Assembly (NCBI GenBank): GCA_035575135.1
Contig: DATLYE010000024.1
Coordinates: 50,250-114,249, forward strand
Source of the DNA: JANWXD01 sp035575135
GTDB lineage: Bacteria > Acidobacteriota > Terriglobia > Bryobacterales > Bryobacteraceae
Direction: 5' to 3'
DNA length: 64,000 nt
The position numbers were made by a program, and so were the translations under genes. The notes beneath the pieces were generated by a model. It was not told where the DNA came from and made no database searches. It worked only from the letters and a program-made list of their open reading frames with translations. Positions within the stretch are counted from its first letter, which is position 1. Every line of letters starts with the position of its first letter. Below are positions 8,799 to 16,828 of the stretch, piece by piece.

Positions 8799-10647
8799 GC
8801 AGGCGGCCGGCTATCTGCTGGCGGTGTGCGGCGCCCTAGTCCTGGCGCTTGTGGCCGGTTACACGGCCTTTGCACGGCAGGTCGATCTAGACGCCTACGA
8901 CTGGATGTTCCGGCTGTTTCCGCCGAAACCCTGGAAGCCCCAGTCGGCTCTATTGGCCATAGACGAAGAAACGCTCGTGTCGCTGGGCGGATTGCGACGC
9001 CTTCGCGAGATTGTGGCCGAAGGGCTCGAGCGCGTGGCCGCCGCTCACCCGCGTGCTGTAGTCGTGGATCTGACCTTGGCTGATTCCGGCGATCCGGAGG
9101 CGGACGCGCGGCTGGAGGCCGCCTTGTCCCGCGCGCCGAACCTGGTCCTGGCCGCAGAGATGTTTCCCGACGGCCGGGGCTGGCAAGATCCGCTTCCGCG
9201 GTTCCAGCGGTGGGCTGCGGCGGTGGGTCATGCGCACGCCGCCCCGGACGAACTCGACGGGGTCAACCGCAAAATTCCGCTGGAAAAGGTTGCGGGGCGC
9301 GAGCGCCGCTGGGCGCTGGCGCTGGAGGCATTCCGCCTCAGCCGGGGCGGGGGTCCGGTAGTGGAGGCGCCCGAGGAGGTCCACGCGGGCGGCGTCGTGA
9401 TTCCCGCCCGGCGGGAGGAGGCACGGGCTGTGGCGATTCGCTATCTCCGGCCCGGGGCCGATGGGAACACGCCGGTGCCGCGCGCTTCGATTCTGGAGCT
9501 GCGCCGGAACCCCAAGCTGGCTGCCATCTTTGGCGGAAAAGTGGTCTTTGTGGGCGTCACGGCGCAATCGGCGGCGCGTGACCGCCTGGTGACGCCCTAC
9601 AGCTCCTCGCTCCCCATGCCGGGAGTCGAGATTCACTTGAACGCCTTCGAGACGCTGGCACAAGGGAGATTTTTGCAGCCGGTCTCAGAGGCGGCGACGC
9701 TCGGCGTGTGTGCCGCTCTGGCGTTGGCGGCGGGTGTGATTTTCGCCTTGCTTTCCGGCTGGCCCGCCTATGCGTGCGCCTTCATACTCCTGGTGGCGGC
9801 CCACGGGCTGCCGCTCGTGGCGTTCACCCGCGACACCGTCCTCTCGTTTTCGCTGCCTGTGGCGGCGGCCTGGCTTTCGACCGGTGCGGCGGCCAGCTAT
9901 CAACATTTCGTGGTCCGCCGCCAGTTGCGTCGCGCCGAAGCGGAAAAGAGCCGGTATCAGCAGGCCGTGCACTTTGTCACCCATGAAATGCGCACTCCGC
10001 TGACGACCATTCAGGGATCCAGCGAGCTGATGAGCCGCTACGACCTGAGCGATGACAAGCGCCGGCAAATTGTGGATCTGATCCGCACCGAGTCCCGGCG
10101 CCTGGCGCGGATGGTGGAAACGTTCCTGAACGTGGAGCGGCTGTCGGCCGGGCAGATGGAGTTGCGGCGCGAGCCGTTCGCGGCGTCCGAACTGGTGGGG
10201 ACCTGCGTTGAACGCGCCCGGCCGCTTGCCGAGCGCAAGCGCATCCGCCTCCGGATCGGCGAACTGGATGAGGAAACACTCACCGGGGACCGCGAGCTGA
10301 TGGAGTACGCCCTCTACAACCTGCTCACCAATGCCGTCAAGTACTCGCCGCCGGAGACCGAAGTTTCCGTCAGCGGCAAGCGGGAGCGGGGCTGGTTCCG
10401 CCTGGCCGTGCGGGATCAGGGGATCGGCATGGACGAACAGGAACTGCGCAACATCTTTCAGAAGTTTTACCGGACGCGCAGAGCCATTGCGTCGGGAGAG
10501 AGCGGGGCCGGCATCGGCCTGTCCATCGTCGAACAGATCATCGCTCATCACGGCGGGCGGATCGAGGTGACCAGTGCGCCGGGCAAGGGCTCCTGCTTTA
10601 CACTAGTCTTACCGGCGAACGTTTCTCTGACCGCGCAACGGCAGTGA
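8782..10647 (+). CDS. CHASE2-domain sensor histidine kinase
   Basis: About 621 residues from the ATG (MRLPHRQAAGYLLAV). After one membrane helix comes an extracytoplasmic CHASE2 domain: QVDLDAYDWMFRLFPP, ALLAIDEETL, AVVVDLTLAD, and the closing VFVGVTAQSAARDRLVTPY. Three membrane helices (about 310-375) follow. The kinase core has H401 in HFVTHEMRTPLTTIQG, NLLTNAVKYSPP (N box), DQGIGMDEQ, FQKFYRT and GAGIGLSIVEQIIAHHGG. All catalytic motifs are intact. It is directly followed by an NtrC-type regulator, its likely partner. CHASE2 ligands are generally unknown. The start overlaps the peptidase gene. Confidence 0.92.
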   Translation: MRLPHRQAAGYLLAVCGALVLALVAGYTAFARQVDLDAYDWMFRLFPPKPWKPQSALLAIDEETLVSLGGLRRLREIVAEGLERVAAAHPRAVVVDLTLADSGDPEADARLEAALSRAPNLVLAAEMFPDGRGWQDPLPRFQRWAAAVGHAHAAPDELDGVNRKIPLEKVAGRERRWALALEAFRLSRGGGPVVEAPEEVHAGGVVIPARREEARAVAIRYLRPGADGNTPVPRASILELRRNPKLAAIFGGKVVFVGVTAQSAARDRLVTPYSSSLPMPGVEIHLNAFETLAQGRFLQPVSEAATLGVCAALALAAGVIFALLSGWPAYACAFILLVAAHGLPLVAFTRDTVLSFSLPVAAAWLSTGAAASYQHFVVRRQLRRAEAEKSRYQQAVHFVTHEMRTPLTTIQGSSELMSRYDLSDDKRRQIVDLIRTESRRLARMVETFLNVERLSAGQMELRREPFAASELVGTCVERARPLAERKRIRLRIGELDEETLTGDRELMEYALYNLLTNAVKYSPPETEVSVSGKRERGWFRLAVRDQGIGMDEQELRNIFQKFYRTRRAIASGESGAGIGLSIVEQIIAHHGGRIEVTSAPGKGSCFTLVLPANVSLTAQRQ

Positions 10648-10657
10648 GGAATTGACC

Positions 10658-11977
10658 GTGCAGAAGTTGTTGGTTGTCGAAGACGACGCCGGAGTCCGCA
10701 GCACCGTCGTTACGTTCCTGGAGCTCGAGGGCTACCAGGTGGACGCCGCCGCATCCACCGAAGAGGCCCTGCGGCGGTTACAGGACAACAGCTACCCCAT
10801 CGTCATCACCGACATTTACCTGGACGAGCGCACGGGGCTGGACGTGCTGGAGGCCGCGCGTTCGAAAGACCCCCAGTGCGCCGTGATTCTCATGACGGCG
10901 CGCGGCAGCATGGAGACGGTCATGGCGGCGACGCGGGGCGGGGCCTTCGACTACATCGCCAAGCCCTTCGATCTGGACGTGCTGCTGAAGACCATCAAAC
11001 GGGCTCAGGATTTGCGGACCGGCCGGAAGGAGGAAGAGGCGGAAGCCGAAGTAGAGGATCCTCCGGAGTCGGAGATGATCGGCAGCTCACCGCAAATGGT
11101 GGAGATTTACAAGATCATCTCCCGTGTGGCGCCGACCGACGCCACGGTGCTGCTGGAGGGGGAGACGGGTACGGGCAAGGAACTGGTGGCCCGGATGATC
11201 CATCGCAACAGCCCGCGGGCCGGTCAGCCTTTCGTGCCTGTGGACTGCGCCTCGATCGCCCCCGCGCTTCTGGAGAGCGAGCTCTTCGGCGCGCTTCGCG
11301 GCGCCTACACCGGAGCGGATCGCGACCGCATGGGCGTGTTCGAGGCCGCCAACCGCGGCACGGTGTTTCTCGACGAGATCGGCGATATCGAGCTGAATTT
11401 CCAATTGAAGTTGCTCCGCTTTCTGCAAGAGCGCGAGATCCGCCCGCTTGGGGCCCCGCGCGGCAAGCCGGTGGATGTGCGTGTGATCGCCGCCACCAAC
11501 CGCGACCTGCAGAAGATGGTCGAGCAGGGGAAGTTCCGGGAGGACCTGTGGTTCCGGATCAATGTCGTGCGCATCCTCCTGCCGCCGCTGCGGGAACGGC
11601 GCGGGGACGTGCCGCTGCTGGCGCACTACTTCGTCAAGAAGTACAACCAGCGCTACAATCAGCGCGCTCGTCTGACGGAGTCCGGGCTGAAGGCGCTCGA
11701 GGAATACACGTGGCCGGGCAACGTCCGCCAGCTCCAGCACCTGATGGAACGGCTCACGATTCTGGCTCCCGACGGCCGCATTGATCAGCGAGCGGTGCGC
11801 GAAGCCATCGAGCAGACTCAGCCCCGGGAGCATCCGGGGGAGACCCTGGCTGAGGCGGAAATGGAGCAGATCCGCAAAGTGCTGGCAGCTACCGGAGGCA
11901 ACAAGAGCCGGGCCGCACGGATCCTGGGGATCGAACGTAAGACGCTGTACCGCAAGCTGGAGCGGATGGGGCTTTAG
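10658..11977 (+). CDS. NtrC-family sigma-54-dependent response regulator
   Basis: A protein of 439 residues from GTG, chosen over a TTG two codons upstream because GAGGA sits seven bases before it. The receiver domain carries phosphoacceptor D52 in IVITDIYLD. The central AAA+ domain has Walker A GETGTGKE, ELFGALRGAYTGAD (a Phe-to-Tyr variant of the sigma-54-contacting GAFTGA loop), Walker B GTVFLDEIGD and the arginine-finger region FREDLWFRINV. A C-terminal Fis-type helix-turn-helix (NKSRAARILGIERKTLYRKL) binds DNA. It should activate sigma-54 promoters when phosphorylated by the adjacent CHASE2 kinase. I found no sigma-54 (TGGC-N8-TTGC) promoter in the intergenic regions I read closely. Confidence 0.93.
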   Translation: MQKLLVVEDDAGVRSTVVTFLELEGYQVDAAASTEEALRRLQDNSYPIVITDIYLDERTGLDVLEAARSKDPQCAVILMTARGSMETVMAATRGGAFDYIAKPFDLDVLLKTIKRAQDLRTGRKEEEAEAEVEDPPESEMIGSSPQMVEIYKIISRVAPTDATVLLEGETGTGKELVARMIHRNSPRAGQPFVPVDCASIAPALLESELFGALRGAYTGADRDRMGVFEAANRGTVFLDEIGDIELNFQLKLLRFLQEREIRPLGAPRGKPVDVRVIAATNRDLQKMVEQGKFREDLWFRINVVRILLPPLRERRGDVPLLAHYFVKKYNQRYNQRARLTESGLKALEEYTWPGNVRQLQHLMERLTILAPDGRIDQRAVREAIEQTQPREHPGETLAEAEMEQIRKVLAATGGNKSRAARILGIERKTLYRKLERMGL

Positions 11978-12101
11978 CTCCCGCGAGGGTACAGGCGAAG
12001 ATTCCTGTCGTTTTCGGGGTTCCCTCTCCCGGTTTTAGGAGTAAAATCAGGGTAGCATTAAGCCGAAGATGGCTGCGTCCTTTGGAAGGAGGACGGCAGG
12101 C

Positions 12102-12248
12102 ATGTTTGAAAGCCTTGACGAACACATCAAGCACGACGAGGAGGCGGAAACCACCCGGACGGAGAGGATCCTGCGCTGGGTGGCCGTAGTCGTGATTTCG
12201 GTCGTGGTTTTTGGCGGGCTGTACTTCGGCGTCCGGCTGCTTGAGTGA
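12102..12248 (+). CDS. Small single-pass membrane protein (48 aa)
   Basis: A short reading frame starting MFESLDEHIKHDEEAE, with a strong Shine-Dalgarno (AAGGAGG) about ten bases upstream. The first 20 residues are acidic and probably cytoplasmic. One membrane helix (about residues 26-45, WVAVVVISVVVFGGLYFGV) ends close to the C terminus. TAAAAT about 55 bases upstream could be a -10 box. It lies 124 bases after the NtrC-type regulator and converges on the glucosaminidase-like gene with 10 bases between stops. Function unknown; the excellent ribosome site and coherent topology support a real gene. Confidence 0.65.
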   Translation: MFESLDEHIKHDEEAETTRTERILRWVAVVVISVVVFGGLYFGVRLLE

Positions 12249-12258
12249 GCGGGGCGGA

Positions 12259-12753
12259 TCAGTCGAGGCAGCGGCTCGGAAAAGCCGGAGTACGACAGAT
12301 GCGGGCCATGACGCTCTTGACCCGGGCGGGGTAACTTCCGAGTGGATTGTAGGTCTCCAACATCTCATCCAAGTCCTTGTTCCGGTAGAGGTTGGAGTTT
12401 GCGAGCCGTTCGGCCACCACGTGGATGCCCGCCCCCAGCGTGGGGAATTCTTCCTCTCCCGAGTCCCATCCGAAAAGGTTGTTGTTGCGATACTGCTTGC
12501 CGCCTCCGGACTCGATGACGGCGATGGCGGGGAGCAAACGCCAGTCGAGGTCGTGGTGGTCGGCCGCCAGCAGGAAGTCCTTCGCCAGATGTCCGATCGG
12601 CGACCCTCGGTCCTCGAAGAAGTCCTTTAAAACCAGCAGCCTGGGATCCTCTCTGTAACGAGGGGGCCGAAACTGCTGGCCAGGACTGACCGGCGAATAA
12701 CCTGCCAGCAATCCTCCGATAAGAACAGCTGCTCTCAGGGCCAACCGTTTCAA
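12259..12753 (-). CDS. Exported glucosaminidase/lysozyme-like protein
   Basis: A 164-residue protein read from TTG, supported by AGAGG about eight bases upstream. The first 20 residues (KRLALRAAVLIGGLLAGY) form a signal peptide. The mature part resembles short lysozyme-fold glucosaminidases: DLDWRLLPAIAVIESGGGKQ places a candidate catalytic Glu, followed by NNNLFGWDSGEE and a helical tail YNPLGSYPARVKSVM. Such enzymes cut peptidoglycan glycan strands, here probably in the periplasm. It stands alone: the upstream DUF1684/recA unit is separated by 140 bases that contain stem-loops. Confidence 0.7.
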   Translation of the reverse strand: MKRLALRAAVLIGGLLAGYSPVSPGQQFRPPRYREDPRLLVLKDFFEDRGSPIGHLAKDFLLAADHHDLDWRLLPAIAVIESGGGKQYRNNNLFGWDSGEEEFPTLGAGIHVVAERLANSNLYRNKDLDEMLETYNPLGSYPARVKSVMARICRTPAFPSRCLD

Positions 12754-12782
12754 TGTCTAACCTCTTCCGTTTCAGATAATTA

Positions 12783-12846
12783 GCAGGGTTGCCTGGGAGC
12801 GCGTCGTGATGATAAACCCTGCCGGCGCCTGTTGGACCGGCGCCGG
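12783..12846. repeat. Two adjoining inverted repeats (stem-loop region)
   Basis: GCAGGGTT (12783-12790) is complementary to AACCCTGC (12815-12822) with a 24-base loop. Directly abutting is CCGGCGCC (12822-12829) complementary to GGCGCCGG (12839-12846) with a 9-base loop. The pair lies between the DUF1684 stop and the downstream glucosaminidase start. It could end the recA-DUF1684 transcript or structure the leader of the next gene. There is no clear U-tract. Confidence 0.45.
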
Positions 12847-12893
12847 TTACAGCTCAAATTCTAACACATTCGCGGGGAAAGCCGCATCCGGGC

Positions 12894-13769
12894 CTACCCT
12901 CCCCGCTCGTATGTCTTCTCACCTGCCCGAATGGGCACAGAAAGCCGGTTCTGCTTCGGCGGGAGCGGACAGGTGGTGTACGGATTGAAGGCGCAGGGAG
13001 GGTTGTAGGCTTTATTGAAGTCCAAAATCACCTTGCCACTGCGCGGAGGGTCCGCGTAGAGGAACCGACCGGCTCCGTAAGTTTCCTTGCCGCTGGTCTG
13101 GTCGCGGAAGATGAACCACAACCGGCCGTTGTCGAGAACCGGCTCCAGCCGGCAGTCGCGGCCGGCGATCCGGAACTCGACGTAGCCCGGACTCATATGG
13201 TACTCAGTGTCGCCCAGGATGTTGAGAATGGGTACGCGCTTAGGCGGATCGTACGGGATGAACCTGGCCTCGATGCGGTAGGCCTCATCCACGGCAAACC
13301 ACTTGCAACCCCGGAACTCCTTGCGAAACTGGCTGTTTTTGTCGCGCAGCCGGACCCCGAGACGCTGGCCCCGTCTGATGACGAGCATCGAAAGATCGCC
13401 GACGGATATGACGTCGGCGGGGCCGGGAACGTCCGGCCGCATCTCTAACGTCGTGACCGGACGACCTGCCGAGCGTACCGAAACGCCGGGGCTTGCACGG
13501 AACAGGACTTTGTCCCCTTCGAGGATGAACGTACCGGCGTGCGCGGGAGCTCCCGCCGGCAAACGGATCCGGCTGTCCGGCGCCGAGCCGGCCGAGTTCT
13601 CCCCCGGTCGCAACCAGAAAAGACCGACCAGCGTAAGCCAGCCGTCGTCTACCCGGAGGCGGCTTTCCCGCTGTGCACGCCACCTCTCCACTTCCGCCCT
13701 GTACGCGGAGTCGTTTCCGCCGCCCAATAAGGCCATCAGCGGGAGCCAGGCGATCGCCAGAGCAGCCAT
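12894..13769 (-). CDS. DUF1684-family exported protein
   Basis: A 291-residue protein matching DUF1684: WRAQRESRLRVDDGWLTLVGLFWL near the N terminus, then PPKRVPILNILGD, and a C-terminal ILDFNKAYNPPCAFNPYTTCPLPPKQNRL with the characteristic Asn-Pro-Pro-Cys block. A hydrophobic N terminus (MAALAIAWLPLMALLGGG) suggests export. The biochemical role of the family is unknown. Its ATG overlaps the recA stop codon by one base (TAATG), so it is translated with recA. This coupling is probably positional rather than functional. Confidence 0.85.
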   Translation of the reverse strand: MAALAIAWLPLMALLGGGNDSAYRAEVERWRAQRESRLRVDDGWLTLVGLFWLRPGENSAGSAPDSRIRLPAGAPAHAGTFILEGDKVLFRASPGVSVRSAGRPVTTLEMRPDVPGPADVISVGDLSMLVIRRGQRLGVRLRDKNSQFRKEFRGCKWFAVDEAYRIEARFIPYDPPKRVPILNILGDTEYHMSPGYVEFRIAGRDCRLEPVLDNGRLWFIFRDQTSGKETYGAGRFLYADPPRSGKVILDFNKAYNPPCAFNPYTTCPLPPKQNRLSVPIRAGEKTYERGG

Positions 13770-14908
13770 TATCGCGGGCGGGTCGTGGGTGCTGGAGCGG
13801 GCCGGGCCCCAGAGGCGGGTTCGGATGAGGAGGGCTCCTCCGTGCGGACCAGACCGAGCGCTCGGCGCAGATCCAGTTCCAGCCGGTCCCGGATCTCGGG
13901 ATGCTCCTTCAAGAACTGCCGGGCGTTCTCGCGCCCTTGACCGATACGCTCACCCTTGTAGCTGAACCAGGACCCGGTTTTCTCGAGCAGGTTGTGCTGA
14001 ACGCCGAGATCCAGAAGGTCGCCTTCGCGCGAGATTCCCTCTCCATAAATGATGTCGAATTCGGCCTCCCGGAAGGGCGGCGCCAGCTTGTTCTTAACGA
14101 TCTTGACCTTGGTGCGGCTGCCGATGATGTTCTCGCCCTCTTTGATGGCTGCCACGCGCCGGATATCCGCCCGAATTGTGGCGTAGAACTTGAGGGCCCG
14201 CCCTCCCGTGGTGGTTTCGGGGTTGCCGAACATCACGCCGATCTTTTCCCGGATCTGGTTGATGAAGATCAGGCAGGTGTTCGACTTGGAAACCACGCCC
14301 GTCAGCTTCCTGAGGGCCTGCGACATCAGGCGCGCCTGGACCCCCATGTGCGCATCGCCCATCTCGCCGTCGAGTTCGGCCTTCGGGACCAGGGCGGCCA
14401 CGGAGTCAATGACCAGCACGTCAATCGCACCGGACGTGATGAGTGCGCTGGTGATCTCGAGCGCCTGCTCGGCGTAATCGGGCTGGGAGACGAGCAGGTT
14501 GTCCACATCCACGCCGAGCTTGCGGGCATAAATCGGGTCAAGAGCGTGTTCGACGTCAATGAACGCCGCCATTCCCCCGGCTTTTTGCGCCTCGGCGATG
14601 ACCTGCAGAGCGACCGTGGTCTTACCGGACGACTCCGGGCCGAAAATTTCCGAGATGCGCCCGCGAGGAAACCCGCCGACGCCCAGGGCGGCGTCGAGGG
14701 AAAGCGAGCCGGTCGAAATCGCGGCCACCGGAACAATGGCCTCTCTTGCGCCCAGGCGGAGGATGGAACCCTTGCCGAACTGTTTTTCGATCTGACTGAG
14801 CGTCAGGTTCAGCATGCGTGCGCGCTCAGCAGAGTCGGAGCGCGCAGGAGCGGCGGCTGCGGCGCGCGGCGAGGCGGCTGCCATGCGGATGCCTTCTTTT
14901 TCATCCAT
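13769..14908 (-). CDS. recA: RecA recombinase
   Basis: A 379-residue RecA, the strand-exchange ATPase of homologous recombination and co-protease of the SOS response. Walker A GPESSGKTT is at residues 90-98, Walker B is VLVIDSVAALVPK, and the DNA-binding loops are EMGDAHMGVQARLMSQALRK and FINQIREKIGVMFGNPETTT. The N terminus is about 20 residues longer than in E. coli and Ala-rich; an internal ATG at codon 9 is an alternative start. The C-terminal tail is rich in Pro, Ser and Glu, as is common. It is transcribed with DUF1684. I could not identify a LexA operator upstream. Confidence 0.98.
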   Translation of the reverse strand: MDEKEGIRMAAASPRAAAAAPARSDSAERARMLNLTLSQIEKQFGKGSILRLGAREAIVPVAAISTGSLSLDAALGVGGFPRGRISEIFGPESSGKTTVALQVIAEAQKAGGMAAFIDVEHALDPIYARKLGVDVDNLLVSQPDYAEQALEITSALITSGAIDVLVIDSVAALVPKAELDGEMGDAHMGVQARLMSQALRKLTGVVSKSNTCLIFINQIREKIGVMFGNPETTTGGRALKFYATIRADIRRVAAIKEGENIIGSRTKVKIVKNKLAPPFREAEFDIIYGEGISREGDLLDLGVQHNLLEKTGSWFSYKGERIGQGRENARQFLKEHPEIRDRLELDLRRALGLVRTEEPSSSEPASGARPAPAPTTRPR

Positions 14909-14948
14909 GAATCACACGTTCCTTCCGGGGAGGGATGGTTCGAAGACG

Positions 14949-14954
14949 ATTATA
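14949..14954 (-). promoter_or_regulatory. -10 element of recA promoter
   Basis: On the minus strand the sequence reads TATAAT, a perfect consensus, about 40 bases upstream of the recA ATG. The -35 region at normal spacing is poor, which fits a regulated promoter. A purine-rich GGAAGGA lies between it and the start codon. Confidence 0.6.
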
Positions 14955-15030
14955 GCCGATGGCCGCTCAGCTCATGAGGTGCGCGGCCCCACACGTAGCG
15001 GCCGGAGCGGAGTGCCCTGAGGTGCGGACG

Positions 15031-15243
15031 TCAGTCCCGAAATCGCCGGTCCCGCCGCGCCGCAAAAAACAGCACCCCGCCCAGGATCGCCACGGGCGGA
15101 ACGAGCATCACCAGGATGCCGCGGTTCAGCACGCGGGCTCGTTCGGCCTGCTGGGCTTCCGCCGTGCGCAGGCACATGACGCACTGGCCCCCCAGGCCGG
15201 CGGCGAAAAGGACGGCTGCGGTCAGGACGCGGACAGTCTTCAT
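15031..15243 (-). CDS. Small membrane protein of the oxidase operon
   Basis: A 70-residue protein starting MKTVRVLTAAVLF, read from the ATG that overlaps the stop of the subunit IV gene (ATGA). A signal-like hydrophobic segment is followed by QCVMCLRTAEAQQ with a C-x2-C pair, then a membrane helix (about 42-60) and a basic tail RRDRRFRD. The Cys pair just outside the membrane could bind copper or haem or form a disulfide. The operon position suggests a role in oxidase assembly or stability. Not assigned to a named family. Confidence 0.65.
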   Translation of the reverse strand: MKTVRVLTAAVLFAAGLGGQCVMCLRTAEAQQAERARVLNRGILVMLVPPVAILGGVLFFAARRDRRFRD

Positions 15244-15551
15244 CGCGGCCGCATCTCCATCAGGCGGAAGGAATCCGGCATGAAGATAAACAGCAGCAAG
15301 ATGCAAAAGACAAGCATCGGGAACAGAGTCAGGAAGAGGCTGAAGCGCTCGAACTTCAGGTGCATGAAGTAAGCAATGATCAGCGAACCTTTGATGACGG
15401 AGAGCCCCATCAGAGCGGTGAGCATGATCAGAAGCGGCACGTGGAAGTAAGCCAGCAAGACTTCGACCACGGTCATGGCGAGAAGTGCCACCCAGACCCA
15501 GACGAACGTTCTTGCCGTGACTGCCGCAGCGGTTGCGGAGCGCGTTTCCAT
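15240..15551 (-). CDS. Cytochrome c oxidase subunit IV (prokaryotic type)
   Basis: A 103-residue protein with three membrane helices: FVWVWVALLAMTVVEVLLAY, LIMLTALMGLSVIKGSLIIAY and LFLTLFPMLVFCILLLFIFM. The segment KGSLIIAYFMHLKFE is typical of bacterial COX4 proteins, small accessory subunits packed against subunits I and III. It follows the subunit III gene by 10 bases and overlaps the next small gene, so it belongs to the oxidase operon. Confidence 0.85.
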   Translation of the reverse strand: METRSATAAAVTARTFVWVWVALLAMTVVEVLLAYFHVPLLIMLTALMGLSVIKGSLIIAYFMHLKFERFSLFLTLFPMLVFCILLLFIFMPDSFRLMEMRPR

Positions 15552-15561
15552 CGGTTGCCTC

Positions 15562-16191
15562 CTAAATGTGGACGGACATCAGGTAGACCAGCGGGAAGAT
15601 GAACATCCACACCAGGTCCACGAAGTGCCAGTACAGGCCGCTGACTTCGACGTCCTCGGGCTTGAATTTGCCTCGCCCGACGCCGATGGCGATCACGCCC
15701 AGGTAGATGACCCCCACGATGACGTGCGTCATGTGCAACCCGGTAAGGGCGAAGAAGGTGGCGCCGAACAGCGGTTCGTTCCAGGGATTGGCGAACGGCG
15801 TCACGCCCTCCTCGACCATGAGGTGGCGCCACTCGGTGGCGTGCAGCAGGACGAAGGCGGCGCCCCCGGCCATGGTGGCCAGAATCCACCCGACGGCGCT
15901 GCGGCGGCGGCCGTGGTTCATGGCGTGTACGCCCATGACCATGGTGAGGCTGCTCGAGAGCAGCACAAACGTCATCAGGGAAGCAAAGAGAATGCTCGGG
16001 GAGAAGTGGAACGGCGTGGGCCAGTTGGGGGTGGCGAGGCGCAGGTACGTGTACGCCACCAGAAGCGCAGAAAACGTCAGCGCATCGGAGATGATGAACA
16101 GCCACATCCCCAGCTTCTTGGAGTTCATGGCGAAGGGGGAGGCCCCGCCGCTCCATGTCGCGGTCCAGGTTTCGGTTCGGGCTTCTGCCAT
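15562..16191 (-). CDS. ctaE: Cytochrome c oxidase subunit III
   Basis: A 209-residue membrane protein with five predicted helices. Family motifs include KLGMWLFIISDALTFSALL, TEWRHLM, FFALTGLHMTHVIVG and the C-terminal VSGLYWHFVDLVWMFIFPLVY. The LHMTHV and WHFVDL blocks are diagnostic of haem-copper oxidase subunit III, which stabilises subunit I and its proton uptake. It is the second of two consecutive subunit III-type genes and the better match to the classical subunit. Confidence 0.92.
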   Translation of the reverse strand: MAEARTETWTATWSGGASPFAMNSKKLGMWLFIISDALTFSALLVAYTYLRLATPNWPTPFHFSPSILFASLMTFVLLSSSLTMVMGVHAMNHGRRRSAVGWILATMAGGAAFVLLHATEWRHLMVEEGVTPFANPWNEPLFGATFFALTGLHMTHVIVGVIYLGVIAIGVGRGKFKPEDVEVSGLYWHFVDLVWMFIFPLVYLMSVHI

Positions 16192-16198
16192 CAGCGAA

Positions 16199-16825
16199 TC
16201 ACCCCCAGAATCGGAAAAGCAGGAGCAGGTAGATCCATAACCCGTCCATAAAGTGCCAGTAAAAAGCGGAAACGTCTACGGCCGTGCGCCGTCCGGGCCC
16301 GAGCCGCAGTCTCCAGGCCCAGATCGTTATGAAGACAAGAGCCAGCAATCCTCCGGCGAGGTGCAAAGCGTGGGCGACCGTAAAGAGGTAGAAAAAAGAG
16401 CTGCTCGGGTTGGTGGCCAGATAAACGCCGGCCGCCACCAGCTGCCGCCACGCCGCGTACTGGCCGGCCAGGAACAGGAACCCCAGAACCGTGCCGGCCA
16501 GCCACAGGTGGTTGAATGCCTCGCGCCGTCCCTGGCGCAGCGCCCGGCGGGCCCGCTCCACGGCGAAACTGCTGGCCAGCAGCACGCCGGTATTCACCCA
16601 CAGAATGCCGGGCAGCGTGAGGGTCTGCCAGTCCCCGCCGAGGCCGCGGCGGACGATCATCGCGCTCGTCAGTGCCGCAAACAGCATGACGATGGCGGCG
16701 CAGGCCACGACGATCCCGGTGATCCCGGCCCGCCGCGCGGGTCCGCCGCGCCGCCCGCCGTCACCGTAGTCCGGCGTGGCGGGAGGAGCCCCGCGCAGCA
16801 CGTCCGAGGGCGAGACGCGCGCCAT
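16199..16825 (-). CDS. Second cytochrome c oxidase subunit III-type protein
   Basis: A 208-residue paralogue of the following gene. After a Gly/Arg-rich cytoplasmic N terminus come about five membrane helices. SSSFFYLFTVAHALHLAGGL and VDVSAFYWHFMDGLWIYLLLLF replace the LHMTHV and WHFVDL motifs of classical subunit III. Tandem subunit III-like genes are known in some haem-copper oxidase operons. It lies 3 bases after subunit I and 7 bases before the classical subunit III. Whether both enter one complex, or one is an alternative subunit, cannot be told from sequence. Confidence 0.85.
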   Translation of the reverse strand: MARVSPSDVLRGAPPATPDYGDGGRRGGPARRAGITGIVVACAAIVMLFAALTSAMIVRRGLGGDWQTLTLPGILWVNTGVLLASSFAVERARRALRQGRREAFNHLWLAGTVLGFLFLAGQYAAWRQLVAAGVYLATNPSSSFFYLFTVAHALHLAGGLLALVFITIWAWRLRLGPGRRTAVDVSAFYWHFMDGLWIYLLLLFRFWG

Positions 16826-16828
16826 GGC

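Noticed and set aside
14909..15030. LexA (SOS) operator upstream of recA
   Set aside because: No GAAC-N4-GTTC-type or other convincing dyad overlaps the -10 box; the lineage-specific LexA motif is unknown to me, so nothing was annotated.
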